Positions 23,752 to 38,287 are shown, numbered from the stretch's first letter. The stretch is 64,000 nucleotides of DNA from Phaseolus vulgaris (GCF_000499845.2 NC_023751.2:12962423-13026422), one strand, 5' to 3'. The notes: generated by a model not told the origin, from the sequence alone. Numbers and translations are program-made.

Positions 23752-26700
23752 AGATAGAAAAATAAAATATACTTCAATAAAATATACTTAACATACCAAT
23801 CTAAAGTAGATCAAATCGAATTAAAAAAATTTAAGTAAAAAAAAATAGTTGAATTGATTATTTTTAGTTTGATGTATAACTAACTTTTTATGATCCAATT
23901 AAAGTCACATTTATGTCCAATCTTAAATACATTTTTTATAAATAAAACATTATTACTTATAAATTATATTTTTGACAAGAAAGCAAGAGATAACAATGTC
24001 AAATTATCAAAATTATACTTAATGCATAAATAAATTGAACTTATTACAAAAATGGATGAACGGCAGTCAAAATTGTACATAAATTTATCACTAATGTATA
24101 AAATATTTTTTAGATTACGACTGGTTTAATAACCATTGATCCATTCTTTATATCTTCTTATTAAATTATTTCCTAACAGATTTTAAATTATTTCCTAACA
24201 GATTAGTAGTTTTTTATTTATTTGAAATATTATCTAAAGAAACGTTCTTTCAATTTTTTATATTTATTTTCATTTTATCCTTAGAATATTACGTTTACAT
24301 AGAATTTTTATTTTAAATTTTTTATAAAAAATTTCATGTCAAACATCACTATGTAATTTGACATATCACTTACACCCCACCTCAAGTAACAACAATCATT
24401 TGCCAAACATGAAAAAAATATTATTAAAAAAAATAAAAAATATGAAAAAATAAACCAAAATTCATATATCAACAAGAATACAATAATGGAAATACTAGAA
24501 AATAAGTTTATTTTTTTTTATATTATTTTGATATTTTAAAAATACTTTTAATTTAATCTTTCATTTCAACTGTTATATTATTTAAAATGTTTGTTTAGTA
24601 TTGTTTGTTGTTAATAGATGGTATATATATTTTTAACATATCATGATACCAAACCCCACAAGTATCTATAACCATCGAATTTCATAAATATTCTTATATC
24701 GAGATAATTAAATTATTTTTTAAATTTAAATATTTATGTTAATAAGATGTTTTTAATTAACTAATTTTCCCATTCTGATTCATTGAAACTTAAGTGGTTA
24801 ATGAGAGGTTGTTGGATTTTTTATTTATTTTGTTTTACTTGATATAGTTTACTTGTTAGATTATTTTTTACTTAAGTTTTGGAGAAATAAACTTTATTTA
24901 AAATTATGTTATTGAAATTAAATAAACTTATTTATATTCAAATTTTCGTCTTGGACTTATTATATATATATATATATTCCAATAGCCATAATAAATATTG
25001 ATGGTAGTTTTAAAGTGGGCACCCGTACATGTTTGCTTATGGGTAATGAATAAATCGGCTAAAGTAGGAAAATGGAAGGAAAATTTTAAATTTTATTATT
25101 GATTTGAGTAAAATATTTTTTTACTAAATTGGGTTAAGTTGTGTATGATGAAAAACGATTTTAATTAAAAATTTGTAACAAAATAAATTTATTGATATTA
25201 TATATGATTTTTTGACGAATTTTGTTAAAATTATATAACATCAAAATATATTAATTAATTAATATTATGTATGAGTGACACAATTTTAATGTATTAATGT
25301 AATGGAATAGAACTTCAATAAAGAAAAGACCATCAAAAAGTGGTAAAATATTTTAGAAACTAAGTGCATACATATAAATGTAGATGTAACTACCTTGAAG
25401 TAAAAATAAATAAAATAATAATCAAAATAAATTTATAATAATAATATTAACAATATTAATTTAATTTTAATTATATCTTTATTTTATGATTTTTTTTATA
25501 TTTTTAAATATATTGATAATTTTAAATAATTTGTTGTTTTTTAGTTGAGTTGACAAAATTATACGAGAATACTTCTTTAATCAAATGTTATAATATATCA
25601 AATGTTATAATATGATTTTTTTTCTACTTGATTATTATAATTTAACTTTTTTTCCCATCATATTCTATTATAAAATTTTATATTTAATATTAATTATTTA
25701 TTGAACTTTTATATCAATTTTAGTTTCAGATTATTTTATAGTTTCACAAAATTTACAATTACTTAAACATTTTACAACTAATTCTATTTTAATTTTATTA
25801 ACTTTATTAAAAATCATTTTTATCCTGTAATTTTTGTTCCAATTGAGTCAGGAATAATATTTTAATTATATATCAAGTTTCATGTACAAATTATATTTTT
25901 TTTCAATTGAGTCAGGAATAATATTTTAGTTATATGTCAAGTTTCATATACAAATAAATAATTATATTTTATTTTAAATTGATTTTAACGAGAAAGATAA
26001 AATTGTAAAATAAATAACAATCATACTCTAGTAAATTTTTATAAATTTTTCTTTATTTCTTTTTATTTTCACTCTCTCACTTAATTCAAACAAGTCTTAT
26101 TTTTCATTTTTCTCCTTAAATTTATTTTTTGCTCTTCCACAATATAAATAAATCATAAAGTAAATTAAACAGACAAAATGAATAGAAAAGACATGAAAGA
26201 TTAAAGTAATAATAATATTTACAACGTAGTTTCTTTTAGTTACGAGGTTGAATGCAACCCAGAATATTTTTATTTATAACTCCTGGTAGAAGGTTAAATG
26301 ACATGTCATCTAAACATTGAACATTTTTTTATACATATTTTAGTCTCTATATAATATATTTTCAATTAACCTTATAATATATCTATATTTTGATAAAATA
26401 TATTAACATATCTAATTTATATTTAGAAGATTATAATTTTATCCATTAATGTACTAACATTATTAGTGTCACAGATGTGCGAAAAGAAGATTAAACAAAA
26501 ACGAATAAGGCCCTAAAAGGTCCCTTCCTTTTGAGTAAGCCCAGCCCAATTACCATGCTTCAAAGTCTACAAAAAGTTCTTTCACTTTTCAACCACGTGC
26601 GGGGTACAAAGGTGCGTTGACTTAAAACATGGTTTTTGTTTCAGGGTAACAGTTTTTTATTACGTTTCCTTCGTTGGAAGTGATTAAATTAAACTCTTCT

Positions 26701-27916
26701 CTCCGCAAACATCTTCTTCATTCTTCTTTATCATCTCCCAGTTCAAAAACTATCTACGATCATATGAACCCTAAATCCTAAATGCGTGAAAAAACGAAAC
26801 AGAGATTCTAAAAGAAAAGGAATTAAACAAGAAACAATGCAATGAAGCTAGAGGGAAAATTGGAAGAAATATTATGAACACTTGGCGTCTAAGTTGTGTA
26901 CGTGGTTTCCAGGAAGCAGTAGTGGCATTGGGATTGAGTTTCAATAAATGCTCACAACTCGCAATAAGTAAATGGCTAGCGTATTGAAATCTGCAACTGC
27001 ATCTGCTTGCTCTGAGATCGGCACCATGCTCTTGGAATTCTCGATAGTTATTACTCACTTTTCTCTCACTCTACAATGGACCATTCACTCCTATATATAT
27101 TATTTGATCAAAATTTTCAATGATGTTTTTACAAGATTTTAGATATTATAATGCAGACAAATCCCATGCAACAGAGTACACGCTCGTTTCCTTCAATTAG
27201 TGTCTTTTCCCTTTGCTACTACTCTCTTTGCACTGGAAATGCTTGAAGCTGTGTATTGATACGATGGTTGTGCTTCCTAAGCCAAATAAATCACACATGC
27301 CATTCTGCCATGAACACAGTGCTGCTAGAGCTGGTCCACATACATTATCTTCCTTTCCATTTTATAGTAATAGTACATTAATTACTCTCTTCATTTAATG
27401 TTATTTCATTTTTTAAAATGTTTCTAAAACTTCTTACACATAAATAAAGAATGTGTAATAAGAGTGAATGATCAAATTAATAAATCAAGATAAGCTTCAA
27501 TACATGTTTTTTACTTGTTATAATATGAGTTAATTTGAGTTTAATTATGTAAATATTGTTTTTTTTCCTTCTAATATTGATTTTTTTTATCTCTAAACTT
27601 TGACCCTTAATTTTGTTTCATTTTAATAAATTTTTTTCGGTTAAAAAACTATTCATTTTAACGCTTTAGTTCATTTGATTATTTTTTTATTTTGTTCAAA
27701 CGATATATTACAATAAGAAAGTATAATCTCATTTTCCTCAAGTTAACACATTTTTCAATTTTTTATAATTATTTAATATTTATCCAATTATTGTTTGGTA
27801 ATGTGATTTGACATTTATGCAAGTATATTTTTTTTATTGATATTTAATATTGGAAAAAAGAAAATATGTATCTTTTTGCTATTTTTTTTTAAAAATATTT
27901 AATTAATATTTTGAAC
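23401..27916. other. AT-rich gene-poor stretch
   Basis: No supported gene. It includes an (AT)n microsatellite at about 23717-23749, a TATATA run near 24960, and a local duplication with CAATTGAGTCAGGAATAATA at about 25837 and again near 25898. A less AT-rich island at about 26460-27300 holds a 95-codon minus frame (26771-27058). It resembles no family I know and may be a gene fragment or chance. Confidence 0.5.
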
Positions 27917-28045
27917 TGTTGGAGATCTCACATCGACTAGAGATTAGAACATTTTATTGTATATAAGTGGGTGCAAACCTCAACCTCATGAGCCGATTTT
28001 ATGGGGTTGAATTAAGCTTAAAGTCCACTTAGTAATATGAACAAT
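27917..28045 (+). repeat. LTR-like end (TRIM or copia-type fragment)
   Basis: It begins TGTTGGAGATCTCACATCGA and continues with ATATAAGTGGGTGCAAACCT and GTTGAATTAAGCTTAAAG. This wording (TGTTGG-AATCCCACATCGACTAGAGAT) is familiar from the start of small plant LTR elements, including TRIMs. No partner LTR or target duplication was found, so it is a fragment. The family assignment is from memory. Confidence 0.6.
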
Positions 28046-28356
28046 GAGAGGGCATGTATGTGATGTGGATACAAATGTATTCATTAATTAATTGGTGGAA
28101 ACATGGATGCAACAAAAAATTTATACCATTATATATGAGGATGAAGACGAGGATAATAATAAGAATGAATTTTTATTTTAGAAATGAAAATGAGGATAAT
28201 GAAATTTGCACCTACTCCACTTAGTTGCCATCCCTAACCATAATCGTTAGTGTTTATCACTACCACCTAAAGCATGATAGCACCCTAGGTATCCGTTCAT
28301 CTCATCAAGGTCATGCAACCACTCAATTAGGATCACCCATTCAAGGTCAAACCTTT

Positions 28357-28359
<3 letters not shown>

Positions 28360-28443
<84 letters not shown>
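28360..28443. repeat. Compound (CA)n(TA)n microsatellite
   Basis: A run of about 14 CA units is followed directly by about 27 TA units. It is long enough to be variable between individuals. It makes the overlapping plus-strand open frame (HTHTHT, IYIYIY) meaningless. Confidence 0.95.
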
Positions 28444-28445
<2 letters not shown>

Positions 28446-28729
28446 TAGTTCACACACATGTATACACTTATCTAACAAGATCTATCATCCAAGAAGGGCC
28501 ACCCAAAAAGGGAACATGTCATTCACACAACATGCCATGCATCTCAATGTTAGTTATATATCTACCCATAACATATATAATAAAATCCCATCCTTTTACA
28601 CATCAAATCATCCATACACATGTATAAAAGCATTAATAAACAAACATCATCATCTCATCATAGTGTCGCTTGAGGGAGCTTCTCTCGCTTGAGAAACCTC
28701 ATTGATGACTTTTTACGACAAATGCACCA

Positions 28730-29896
28730 TGTTGTCAGAAGTAATAATGTATCCCTAATGACGGATATCAAACCCACAAGGAACAATTGAATAATCAAGT
28801 AAAATATTTGCTAAATATAAAACAATAATAAAAGTGTGTTGAAAACTGTTGTGATGACGATGATGAATCATAAAACAAGTCAAAAAATTTGTTGTTTCAA
28901 CTTAGAAAAATAGGGATTGAGTTTCATCTTTCTCACTCTTCTGTATTTTGTATTTTGATTGGCATGGTAACATTATGTCCTTTGATTGATATTGATGCCC
29001 GTATAAAATTTATTTATATCGATTCATCGCATATAAAATTATTAAGATGCTTCCTAAATATCGATTCCTCGCATATTTATAAAAACAACCTAATATTCAG
29101 ATCAAACATTAATAGCAATTAACATTTCAAGTTTATTCCTAACACTCAAATATGTTAAGTATTATTGATTAGGTCATAACCCTACAAATACTTTTCAGTC
29201 AAATTTAAGATTTGAGATCAAGAATTAGAAGCAAAACAATAATACCAATAATCAATCAAGAACAAAATATTATATTCAGATATCACCTCAATACATAAGA
29301 GTTTGAACAAATTACTCTCAATCTCAAATGGTAGAATTAACCACTGATGATGACTATTGCATGCAAGGATGACATGAAAAGAAGATTCAGGATGTTTCTC
29401 CTTGACGACTGTCTCCTCTAATGTTTCTCACACATCCTATTCTCCCAATTGGGTTACAAGTCACTCAATGGTGTTTTCCTTTCAATCTTGCACGTCTAGG
29501 GTTGTGCCTCAAGCCCCCTATTTAACCTAATTTTCGTGGGCTTAAGTGGATTCTCGCTTAAGCGAGAATGGGCTTGCTTGAGAGAGCTCCCTCGGTGGTG
29601 AGATGACTCTTTTGTGCGTTTTGGCAGCTTGGTGAGTGTTGATGCATTCCAACTTTTCCTTTTTAGCTTTATATATTCTCCTTCTGCCCAATCAATTCCA
29701 TTCTCCCCTAGAATTATGAAATTAACACTAAATTTAGGAATAAATTGTTCCTATTCAAATTAAAATAATCAAATATGTAAAAATGTGTAAATTCATAAAT
29801 TATGGATTATTTTATACTTATTTTAGCAATTAATACTCATAAGTGCCCATATTTTAATATGAAATATTACTGAAATTTGGCAGTTATCACTCATCA
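28730..29896 (-). mobile_element. Probable solo LTR (~1.17 kb), minus orientation
   Basis: Read on the minus strand it starts TGATGAGTGATAACTGCC and ends CTGACAACA, and it has the mixed AT-rich and GC-richer make-up of an LTR. The hexamer CACCAT occurs at both edges (28725-28730 and 29895-29900), but it overlaps the proposed termini, so the exact target duplication and borders are unsure by a few bases. No coding region is present. It holds a perfect 20-bp palindrome at 29550-29569. The surrounding sequence shares short TTGAGCGA motifs with it. Confidence 0.55.
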
Positions 29897-30540
29897 CCAT
29901 AAACAAGATAACACCCATTTCGTTTCAATAACACACCTACTACTTGAGCGATATGCAACCCAATAACAACACCCTCCTAAGTTTTTTTTTGTGTTCCAAC
30001 GATCGTCTCAATGCTAAAGTGTTAAGGCCAATACTTGAGCGACTACCACATTGTTTGAAGAAATCCAATTAGTTATAGAAGAAAACTTCACCATCATAGG
30101 ACACTTGAGGGCCAAACCAACTTGAGCACTAGTCACATGCATCACATATCACCACACGTAGTGACATGTGTCATGTACTACAAAGTGAGACATATACATT
30201 GTCTCACCTCTTGCACAAATGTTTGGAAACCACACTTGGGCCACCAACCATATCATTTGAGCATCCTCACCAATGCTTGACAATAAGTTTCTAGAGGAGA
30301 GAGAATCTCCTCACCTCTTTCTTACTCAAGCGGCAAGTCATCGCTTCAGTTATTATGCAACACGTCGCTTGAGCGACCAACACATTAGATAAGAAATGTA
30401 AGATGGTTAATGCACATTACTTGGGCCTTGCCTAAGCGATAACACATCACTCAAGCGATATCTGACCAAAAGAATACCAACGTAGCTCAAACCAATGTTT
30501 TTCCTAATTTTTCAAAATATAGAAGAGTTTTTCTCCCATT

Positions 30541-33500
30541 CATATGAATGGGCTAAAAAATAAAATAAATATATGCTTACAACCACAATAATAACACTAT
30601 ATTATTCTATATTGTTATTTAATCATTCATTCGACACACATATACTCTATTTGTCAAACAACTACCTACATGCAACATTGTATTATTATAGTTCCCCTTA
30701 CCTAAATTGGTGCATGCTTTTATCTAAACAAATGCTTAAAAATCATTTATAAAAATCTAAATGATCCAACAAACTTTTAAAACTCCACCCTACATTGAGA
30801 ACACTTCCTTTTTGACCATTCATACAAGAAGAGAAAATAGTAAAATAACAACAAAGATAAAACTACTTAGCAAAACCAAAATTCAATTAGTCCAATCAAA
30901 TATACATTGCGCCATCTTTGCAGGACCTCAATTTGATAGGAAATCTACGAGTATAACATCTTGTTTAGTCAATCAAAACATATATTTTTTTTTCATTAAA
31001 CTAAAGATTTTATAATGAACTTAAAAATGAATGTCTAACTTCTATTTGTAGACATAATTTCTAACTCATTTTAAAATATAATATTGATCTTACAACTAAC
31101 TTCAGTCTCTAATAGGTTGATGATGTTAATCTTTTACTTGATCTCCCTCTTGATCAAGATATTTGTTAAAAAAAGACAACCTATTTAAGACAACCGTGAA
31201 GTGCTTAAATAAACACCTTTTTGAGACAATGCTACTTCACTTTATAGAGAACATGAAGAAAGAGTGTCATGAAGTAACACGATAGAGTTTCATTATAAAA
31301 CATAAATATTATATATTTTGGTTCGCAGTGAGGTTATTGCATGCTTAACTACAATTTTGAAATGTGATATTGAAGTAAAAAATGCTATGAAATGTACGAG
31401 TTAATTGATAATTTAAATAAAATTATGACATAAAAAGAACGGGTCACTAAATCATCTAACCCTAAATACGAAGATAATATGTTGTACAATTAGAGAACTA
31501 AAAAAATAAATTTTAATTACAAAATTAAAAGAAACAATACTCCAATTTTAAAGATTAAAAACATAATCCAGTCTTTAATATGCTTTAAATAATAATATGT
31601 TGTTCAATAAAATTATATAACAAATATTAGTTAGGCAATCATTTCCAATACCATGAAAGGTACTAACATTATATCTAACTTTAATAACTATAGATAACAT
31701 TACACAATTTTGAAAAACTATAAAATAAAGATATACAATTGTTGGATAAAAAATATAATGTTCCCATTTTTAAAAACTAAAAAAATATTTAATACCATTA
31801 CAAATTAATATAATATAACACATTTCTTATTTCATGCGGACTGCATATATTTTAACTCTCACAAATCTTCTATTTTTATGAACTTGACAACTTATTTTCA
31901 TATTATAACTAATGTATAACCTTTTTTATTAATATAAAAATAATGACATTTAAGTTAGTCAATAAAATTTTAATAAATAATTAAATATGTGATTGTTAAC
32001 TGGATACAATATGCAAAAGAAATTAAGATCTTCTGCTTTAATAAACTTCTTATTTGAATTTTGGTTTAATTAATAATTTAATAATAAACATTAAAAAATA
32101 CATCCAAAAAATTAAATATTGAAAAGTATAAAAATATATTTAATTAGTATATTATTATTCTAGTAATAGTTTATAAATATTTCAATATATTTTAAGTTGA
32201 TTACAAATATTTACATTGATTAAATAAATTGAAGAAATACAAATTATTCTTTATTATTCACAATAAAAAATAATTTTATTTGACATAAAAATAAAAGAAT
32301 ATGTAAATCATGAAAATAAAAAATTGTGTCTACTTGACATATTATATTTCTTTAGCACTACAAACCTAAATGTATTATAGATGTGGATTATGAGAAAGGC
32401 ACTTTAAAATCTTTTAATAATTATTTGACTTATGTTTTGATATTTTTAGATATAATACTAAAAAATTGTGTTGAAAAACTTTTGGAAAATGATGTATCTT
32501 CAAAATTAATATTTTAAATGTTGCTTTAAGATAGTTTATTTTGTTTAAATAAAAAAATACTTTTATAATATATATAGTTATTGAAATAAAGACAATCCTC
32601 TAACATTTTTGGAATATTGCAAAGATATACATTATGACCATATTATTAAATTCATGAATTAAGTCTAACATACAGCTACAAAGCATATAACATGAAGCAT
32701 CCGTTGGGCTATTATTAGAAATACTGAAACCATTTTTTAATTAAAATACATTATTATTATTATTATTATTATTTTAGTGCATAAATTAATTTTAATCATA
32801 AAATTGATCGTATTTTTCTTATAGATTTCCAAATCATGAAAAAGAACTCTTAATTGAGGTTTTAAACTCATTCTTCTGTAAAATATTTTTTATAAATTAA
32901 ATATCGAAAATTGTCAAAAGAGAATGAGTAATCATAAAAGTTATAACATCGGTTAAAAATAATATAAACTAATTTTAAGATAAATATTATATTTTTATAA
33001 GAAGAACTTAATCAATTTGTCCTCTCATTTACCTATAAGAATTTAACTTATCTATATGAAGATTAGAATGTCGCTGGTAGTAAAGATTAAATACAAATAA
33101 CCAACAGTGGACCAATTATCAAACTTTCAACAACAAATGTGGAATGAAAATTATAATTAGCTAGAATTTGTGTTTTCTATTATATAATAATGTTGGAACA
33201 GGTAAACATCTACCTAAATATTAAGACAAAATAGTTAGGTTAGTACATTTATTCTCAATCACAACCTTTATACTCCAATAATTTACATTCAGCTATTTTT
33301 ATTTTTAAAATTATCATTTAATTTAAGTATTTTTTATATTTCTTTTCATTCTTACAAATTTATAACATCTTTATTTATAAGATGTTTGTGAAAATCACAT
33401 TTAATTTATAAAATTTGACACGTGACGAAAAACTAATAATGAATTGTATGTTTATTTTTGTAACAAAATTCACTTAAAACAATTTTTTTTTAAAATTTAG

Positions 33501-33930
33501 CTATATATTATTTTATAAACATGCTTAGCAAATTTTTTCAAACTTTTACTTTTATATTTGAAAATATCCATTTATGAATAATTGGAGATTTTAATTTGAA
33601 AAGAGAAATAATTTAAAGGCTGTGATGAAAGACGGAAAGAGGAAATTAAAAATGGAAAAGGGGGTCCGTGTGAGGTGACAGTGGCAATTTTAATGAAAAG
33701 GAAATATGTTAGTTATTAATTTTAAAAAAGGGAGGGAGAAAAAATGTGAAGGAAAAAGTGTCGGCTTGGGAACCATGGTTAAGCGAAGCAGGGTGTGGGG
33801 TTAAGTAAGGGAGTGTTAATGCGGAGCGCTGGTGTGGCTTGAATTGAATTTGGCACGGGGATGAGCGTCGGTGACTCGTGCGAGACAAGCACAAAATGGA
33901 GAGAGAGAAATTGACGCATGCCAGCGCTGA
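30541..33930. other. AT-rich intergenic upstream of the NDL gene
   Basis: No gene is supported. It contains short homopolymers and an (ATT)n run at about 32754-32774. Composition turns more mixed near 33650, close to the promoter of the next gene. Confidence 0.6.
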
Positions 33931-33938
33931 GAACTAAC

Positions 33939-33945
33939 TATAAAA
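33939..33945 (+). promoter_or_regulatory. TATA box of the NDL gene
   Basis: TATAAAA lies 76 bp upstream of the ATG at 34015, in a GC-richer promoter island. The position implies a 5' UTR of about 40-50 bases. Read from sequence only. Confidence 0.6.
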
Positions 33946-34014
33946 CCAAGAATCAGGGGAAAGACGGGAATGGAGTGTGAGTGGTTACACATTCACAACG
34001 CTATTGAGAGCGAA

Positions 34015-37000
34015 ATGGCGGATTCGGTGTCGGTGGACTTCGAAGCCATTTCTCTTCCACCCGAGGTAACTAACTTTCACTAACACTCACGAACAACCAT
34101 TTCATTTCATCGCACCCAGTTTAACTCAATTCGTCTTTTCATTCTCACTTTTTCTTTAACTCATTCGCTTCATTAATCAACAACCGCGTTCTTCCTTTGC
34201 GTTTCATAATCTTCTTGCATTGCTTCACAAACTTTCTGAATTCTTTACAGGATTATACGCTTACTTTAGTTTCTGTTTTTTAAAGCCTTTCGAGATAGTG
34301 AATGAAGGAATTTTTTTGGTTTCTTGATTCCACGGATTAAATAAACTGGATTTTATTTTTATTTTTTTTAATTGTCTTAATCGCTATCACCGGTAGGATT
34401 CTGGCAGGTGCAGATTGATATTTTTTTTTATCCTCTTAACTTGCAGTACCAGACTTCAAAGATTTGAATTTTTTGTTGGTTTTTTTATCCTTTTTTTTCC
34501 GTGAACGAACCCCCGACAGACCGGAGTATTTACACGCTTCTGTTGCCTATGCTGAAACCTTACATTCATATTTTTTGCCCCCTTTTTCTTGCTGTTAAAA
34601 CATGAAGGAGGTGTTTTTATCATATTCTTATGCGATTTTATTGTCTGTTTTAGCTATTTTTATGCGCTGTTCCTAATTAATGAGCTACTGAGGTGTTTTT
34701 GCAGGAACATGTTGTAAGAACTCGTTATGGCAGTGTCTCTGTTTCTGTTTATGGGGACCAGGACAAGCCAGCGCTGATCACGTATCCTGATTTGGCTTTA
34801 AATTGTAAGTATCATGGATTTTACTTTTTCCATATGATGATTCTAGCTAATGAGTACTCTTAGGCCATGATTAACGCCGTTTTAATACACTTTATTACAT
34901 GGTTATAATTACCAAAGAAACATCTATTACATGATATTGTGTTTTTAAAATAATAAATGATTTATTTGATATTACTGCTTAGTTTAATTTTTTTTTAATT
35001 TGTGTAGTTGTAGTTAACATTGTCCTTTATACGTATGTGTGTATATATATAGGGGGTTAAGTTATGAGTAACTTTGAAAGAGTTACTACTCATCTCAACC
35101 CTTTTTTGTTTTCTTAATCCAATTATTTCATATAACTTGAAATATCAGATTAAAGAAAATAGAAGGTAATCACGGTCTTCTTAGATTGAATTAATTCGTC
35201 TTCGTCTTGCGTATAATATATACACACACATAAATGCTAACTAGTATCCTAAGGCACTGATTAAGGAATTAAAAGTATTTTTCATTAAGATGCATTAAAG
35301 TGCATTTCTTTATGATTCTTTAATGTGTTCCCACGTGATTTACAATAAATTTTATCTTTCAATTTCTTAATTGGTGTGGTTATGTATGTATCCGCAGAAG
35401 TCAAAATATTTTTTTAACCAAAAAAAATATTCTCATTTCTAGATTTGTTTTAATGAATAAGTTGACAACGTTGTCTCGTGACATTCAAGTAGAGATTCAA
35501 CGATGTAGTATTGAAATAATGGTGGTTTTGTGTAATTAAATTATGGGTTAACAAGTTTTCTCTTAAAAGGTTCTATGAAACCGCATAAGTGACAGTGGTT
35601 TGTGTTCAGTAAGTAAGGGGCCCGTGATTTACCAATACAATGGTTATAAAATAAATAAAAATAAAGTTGTATACACAAAATGTCGTAATATAAAGTGATG
35701 TTTTATGACTTTGTTAACATTGAGCCTCTAGTTTTTTCCATAAACACTTCTAGAAGAGAAAAATAAGAAGAAAAAGATAATGAATTTCTTTATAGGCTAA
35801 AATTAGCTTATACACTAGTTAAAAACAAAAATTTATAGAAGCTATATAAAAGAGTTTTTACAAATTAACTTATGCAGTAAACTAATTTTAATTTATACAT
35901 AAACTAATTTAATTTTCTTATTTTTTTCTTTTAGAAGTGCTTATGAAGAAGTTAGTCCAAACAACTGTTTGTTTTGGTTGAAAAACCACACTCTAACCAT
36001 TTGCTTTCGTGCATGTGGTTTCATCAGATGTCTCCTGCTTTCAAGGGTTGTTATTTTGTCCAGAAGCCTGTTCGCTACTGCTTCATAATTTCTGCATCTA
36101 TCATATTAGTCCACCTGGGCATGAGGTCTCTAACTTTATTTCTTGTAACATTTTTAAATATTTTATTTATTTATTTCGCTCCTTATCATTTTGTACCTTT
36201 TCGTGAATTATTGTAGTTGGGAGCTGATGCCATTTATCCAGACGGTCCAATTCTTTCTGCTGATGACTTAGCTGATCAAATAGCTGAAGTTCTCAATTAT
36301 TTTGGGTATATTCCAGCTCACTCATCAATTTCTTTCCATTTAGTTCATGGTAGAAAGTTTTAGAGATAGTGGAGTGGAATCAAATGGAAAGATAAAGTAT
36401 GAAATGAAGTATGAAATAGAAAAAGTTTCGTTCCCTATTGTTGAAAATCTAAAATTTCAGTAAAACCTTTATTTTCATGTAACCAAGTTTATGGGGTGCT
36501 ATAGTGAATGACGCATATTCAGTATAGAAACTATGTTGTTCCCTTCGCAATCTCTTACTCTCAGGAATTTTTAACTCCTAAACTAGGGTCTTATTCCCTA
36601 GGTCCATCCTTTTCCTCACCACTCCCCTTATGTAGCATCAAAATGATAATGTTAGATAAATTTCAATTTGGCTTCAATTTGAAATATTTGCTTGTTTATC
36701 TTTTATTTGCAACTGAAACATCCTTCCGTTGTGCATTAAAAGTAACGGGTTTATAACTTGTGCAACTGATTGCGTCTCCTTGATCTTGAGAAGGCAATCT
36801 AATATCCTCCCCCTCTCTCCTTTGCAGTCATAGTGCAGTGATGTGTATGGGAGTAACTGCTGGGGCTTATATTCTTACCTTATTTGCTGTGAGTCCTCGT
36901 ATATGTCGCACTGTCTCTCTACTTCCTTTTACCATTCTTAAATGGCTGAATGGATCTGACAGATATTTCTTACTTTAACAACAGATGAAATATAGACATC

Positions 37001-38267
37001 GTGTTCTTGGTTTGATACTTGTTTCTCCTTTATGTAAACCACCATCTTGGACTGAATGGTTGTACAATAAGGTTCTTTTTCTAAACCTAGGAGGCTTTGT
37101 CTACTTATTATGAGAATACATATCACCTTTTACTAAAGACTAATAATTGCAGGTCATGTCAAATTTACTCTACTTTTATGGCATGTGTGGGGTGGTTAAA
37201 GAAATATTGCTAAAGCGATACTTTAGCAAGGTATGCCTATTCCTGCAAAAGAAAAATTTCCCCTTCCTTCAGTATGTGAGGTTGAGTCATTAACTTTATT
37301 GGTGATGATAGGAGGTTCGAGGCGGTGATTATTTGCCAGTGTCAGATATAGTTCAAGCATGCCAAAGGGTTAGCCCAATTTATCTTACGCTTCCGTGTAT
37401 TGAATGGGTTAGCTGGCAATTTAAAACTGAGCACTTGTCTGACTCTCTTTTAAATATTTATTGACAGTCATTGGATGAGAGGCAGAGTTTGAATGTGTGG
37501 CGGTTCCTTGAAGCAATTAATGGGTAAGATAACACTTCAAAATACTGGTTTTCATTCAACTAGAAAGTGGCAACCTATTATATTATACATGTGTATGTGT
37601 TGGGTGGTGGTGGGGGTAGGAGTGGAGTTCCGCTCTGCATGATATCAATTATTGCTAAACTTTCGACAACAGTCGGAGACTCAGAATTTAACTATACATG
37701 CACTCGTTGTTAATTTACCCCTTTTCATGCATAAATGCATTTGGTGATGCTGTAGTTCCACATATTATGAAACCGCAATGTGGCCATAACTTTGTGTTTG
37801 CATTTTGCAGGAGACATGACATCAGTGAAGGATTGAGAAAATTACATTGTCGTTCACTAATTTTTGTCGGGGATATGTCTCCTTTTCACTCCGAGGCTCT
37901 CCACATGACATCTAAGTTGGATAGACGATTCAGTGCCTTAGTCGAGGTGCGTAAGACAGTTCAAGTCCATTTTATTATGCGAGAAGAAATTGTGTACCAA
38001 TAAAAAATGAACTAGATTTGATAGCTATTGTTGGCGGAAGTGCAGGTTCAAGCGTGCGGGTCAATGGTAACAGAGGAGCAACCTCATGCCATGTTAATAC
38101 CGTTGGAGTACTTTCTCATGGGATATGGCTTGTACAGACCATCTAAGTTGAGTGTCAGCCCAAGAAGTCCCCTGAGTCCGACTTGCATTTCTCCTGAGCT
38201 TTACTCCCCAGAGAGCATGGGTTTGAAATTGAAACCAATAAAAACACGAATTTCCGTGGAGATGTAG
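34015..38267 (+). CDS. NDL: NDR (N-myc downregulated)-like protein, SF21/NDL family
   Basis: Eleven coding exons (34015-34065, 34705-34804, 36028-36125, 36217-36305, 36828-36888, 36985-37071, 37153-37230, 37312-37368, 37468-37523, 37811-37946, 38046-38267) join in frame to 344 aa. All borders are GT/AG. The protein has the family's alpha/beta-hydrolase-like fold signature: [18 protein letters not shown] near the N-terminus, [24 protein letters not shown] at about residue 77, and [13 protein letters not shown] at about 117-129, where the hydrolase nucleophile elbow is replaced (no GxSxG), as usual for NDR proteins. Plant NDL proteins interact with the heterotrimeric G-protein beta subunit and affect auxin transport; the first family member was sunflower pollen-specific SF21. 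The Ser/Pro-rich tail (SPRSPLSP) is typical. Length matches the family. Confidence 0.95.
34805..36027 (+). other. Intron 2 of the NDL gene with a small inverted-repeat insert
   Basis: This 1.2-kb intron is AT-rich. At about 35036-35232 a segment runs from GTATGTGTGTATATATATA to a matching TATATACACACACATA, suggesting a small fold-back element. No target duplication was fixed. Confidence 0.4.
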
Positions 38268-38287
38268 TACGGTAGTAGTCATAGATG

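Larger units (their letters stand above)
28225..30540. repeat. Repeat-derived region with recurring TTGAGCGA motifs
   Basis: The hexanucleotide-like phrase CGCTTGAG or TTGAGCGA recurs at about 28663, 28684, 29556, 29571, 29943, 30030, 30362 and 30455, outside as well as inside the proposed solo LTR. That suggests the LTR inserted into an older repeat of similar composition. No intact coding sequence or element ends were seen outside the LTR. Confidence 0.5.

Noticed and set aside
26771..27058. 95-codon minus frame
   Set aside because: It resembles no family I know and ends in a Phe/Ser-rich stretch typical of chance frames; left as an unassigned island.
28225..28692. 155-codon plus frame
   Set aside because: Its core is the translated (CA)n(TA)n microsatellite, and no conserved segment lies on either side.
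36508..36756. 82-codon plus frame
   Set aside because: It lies within intron 4 of the NDL gene and breaks the exon chain.
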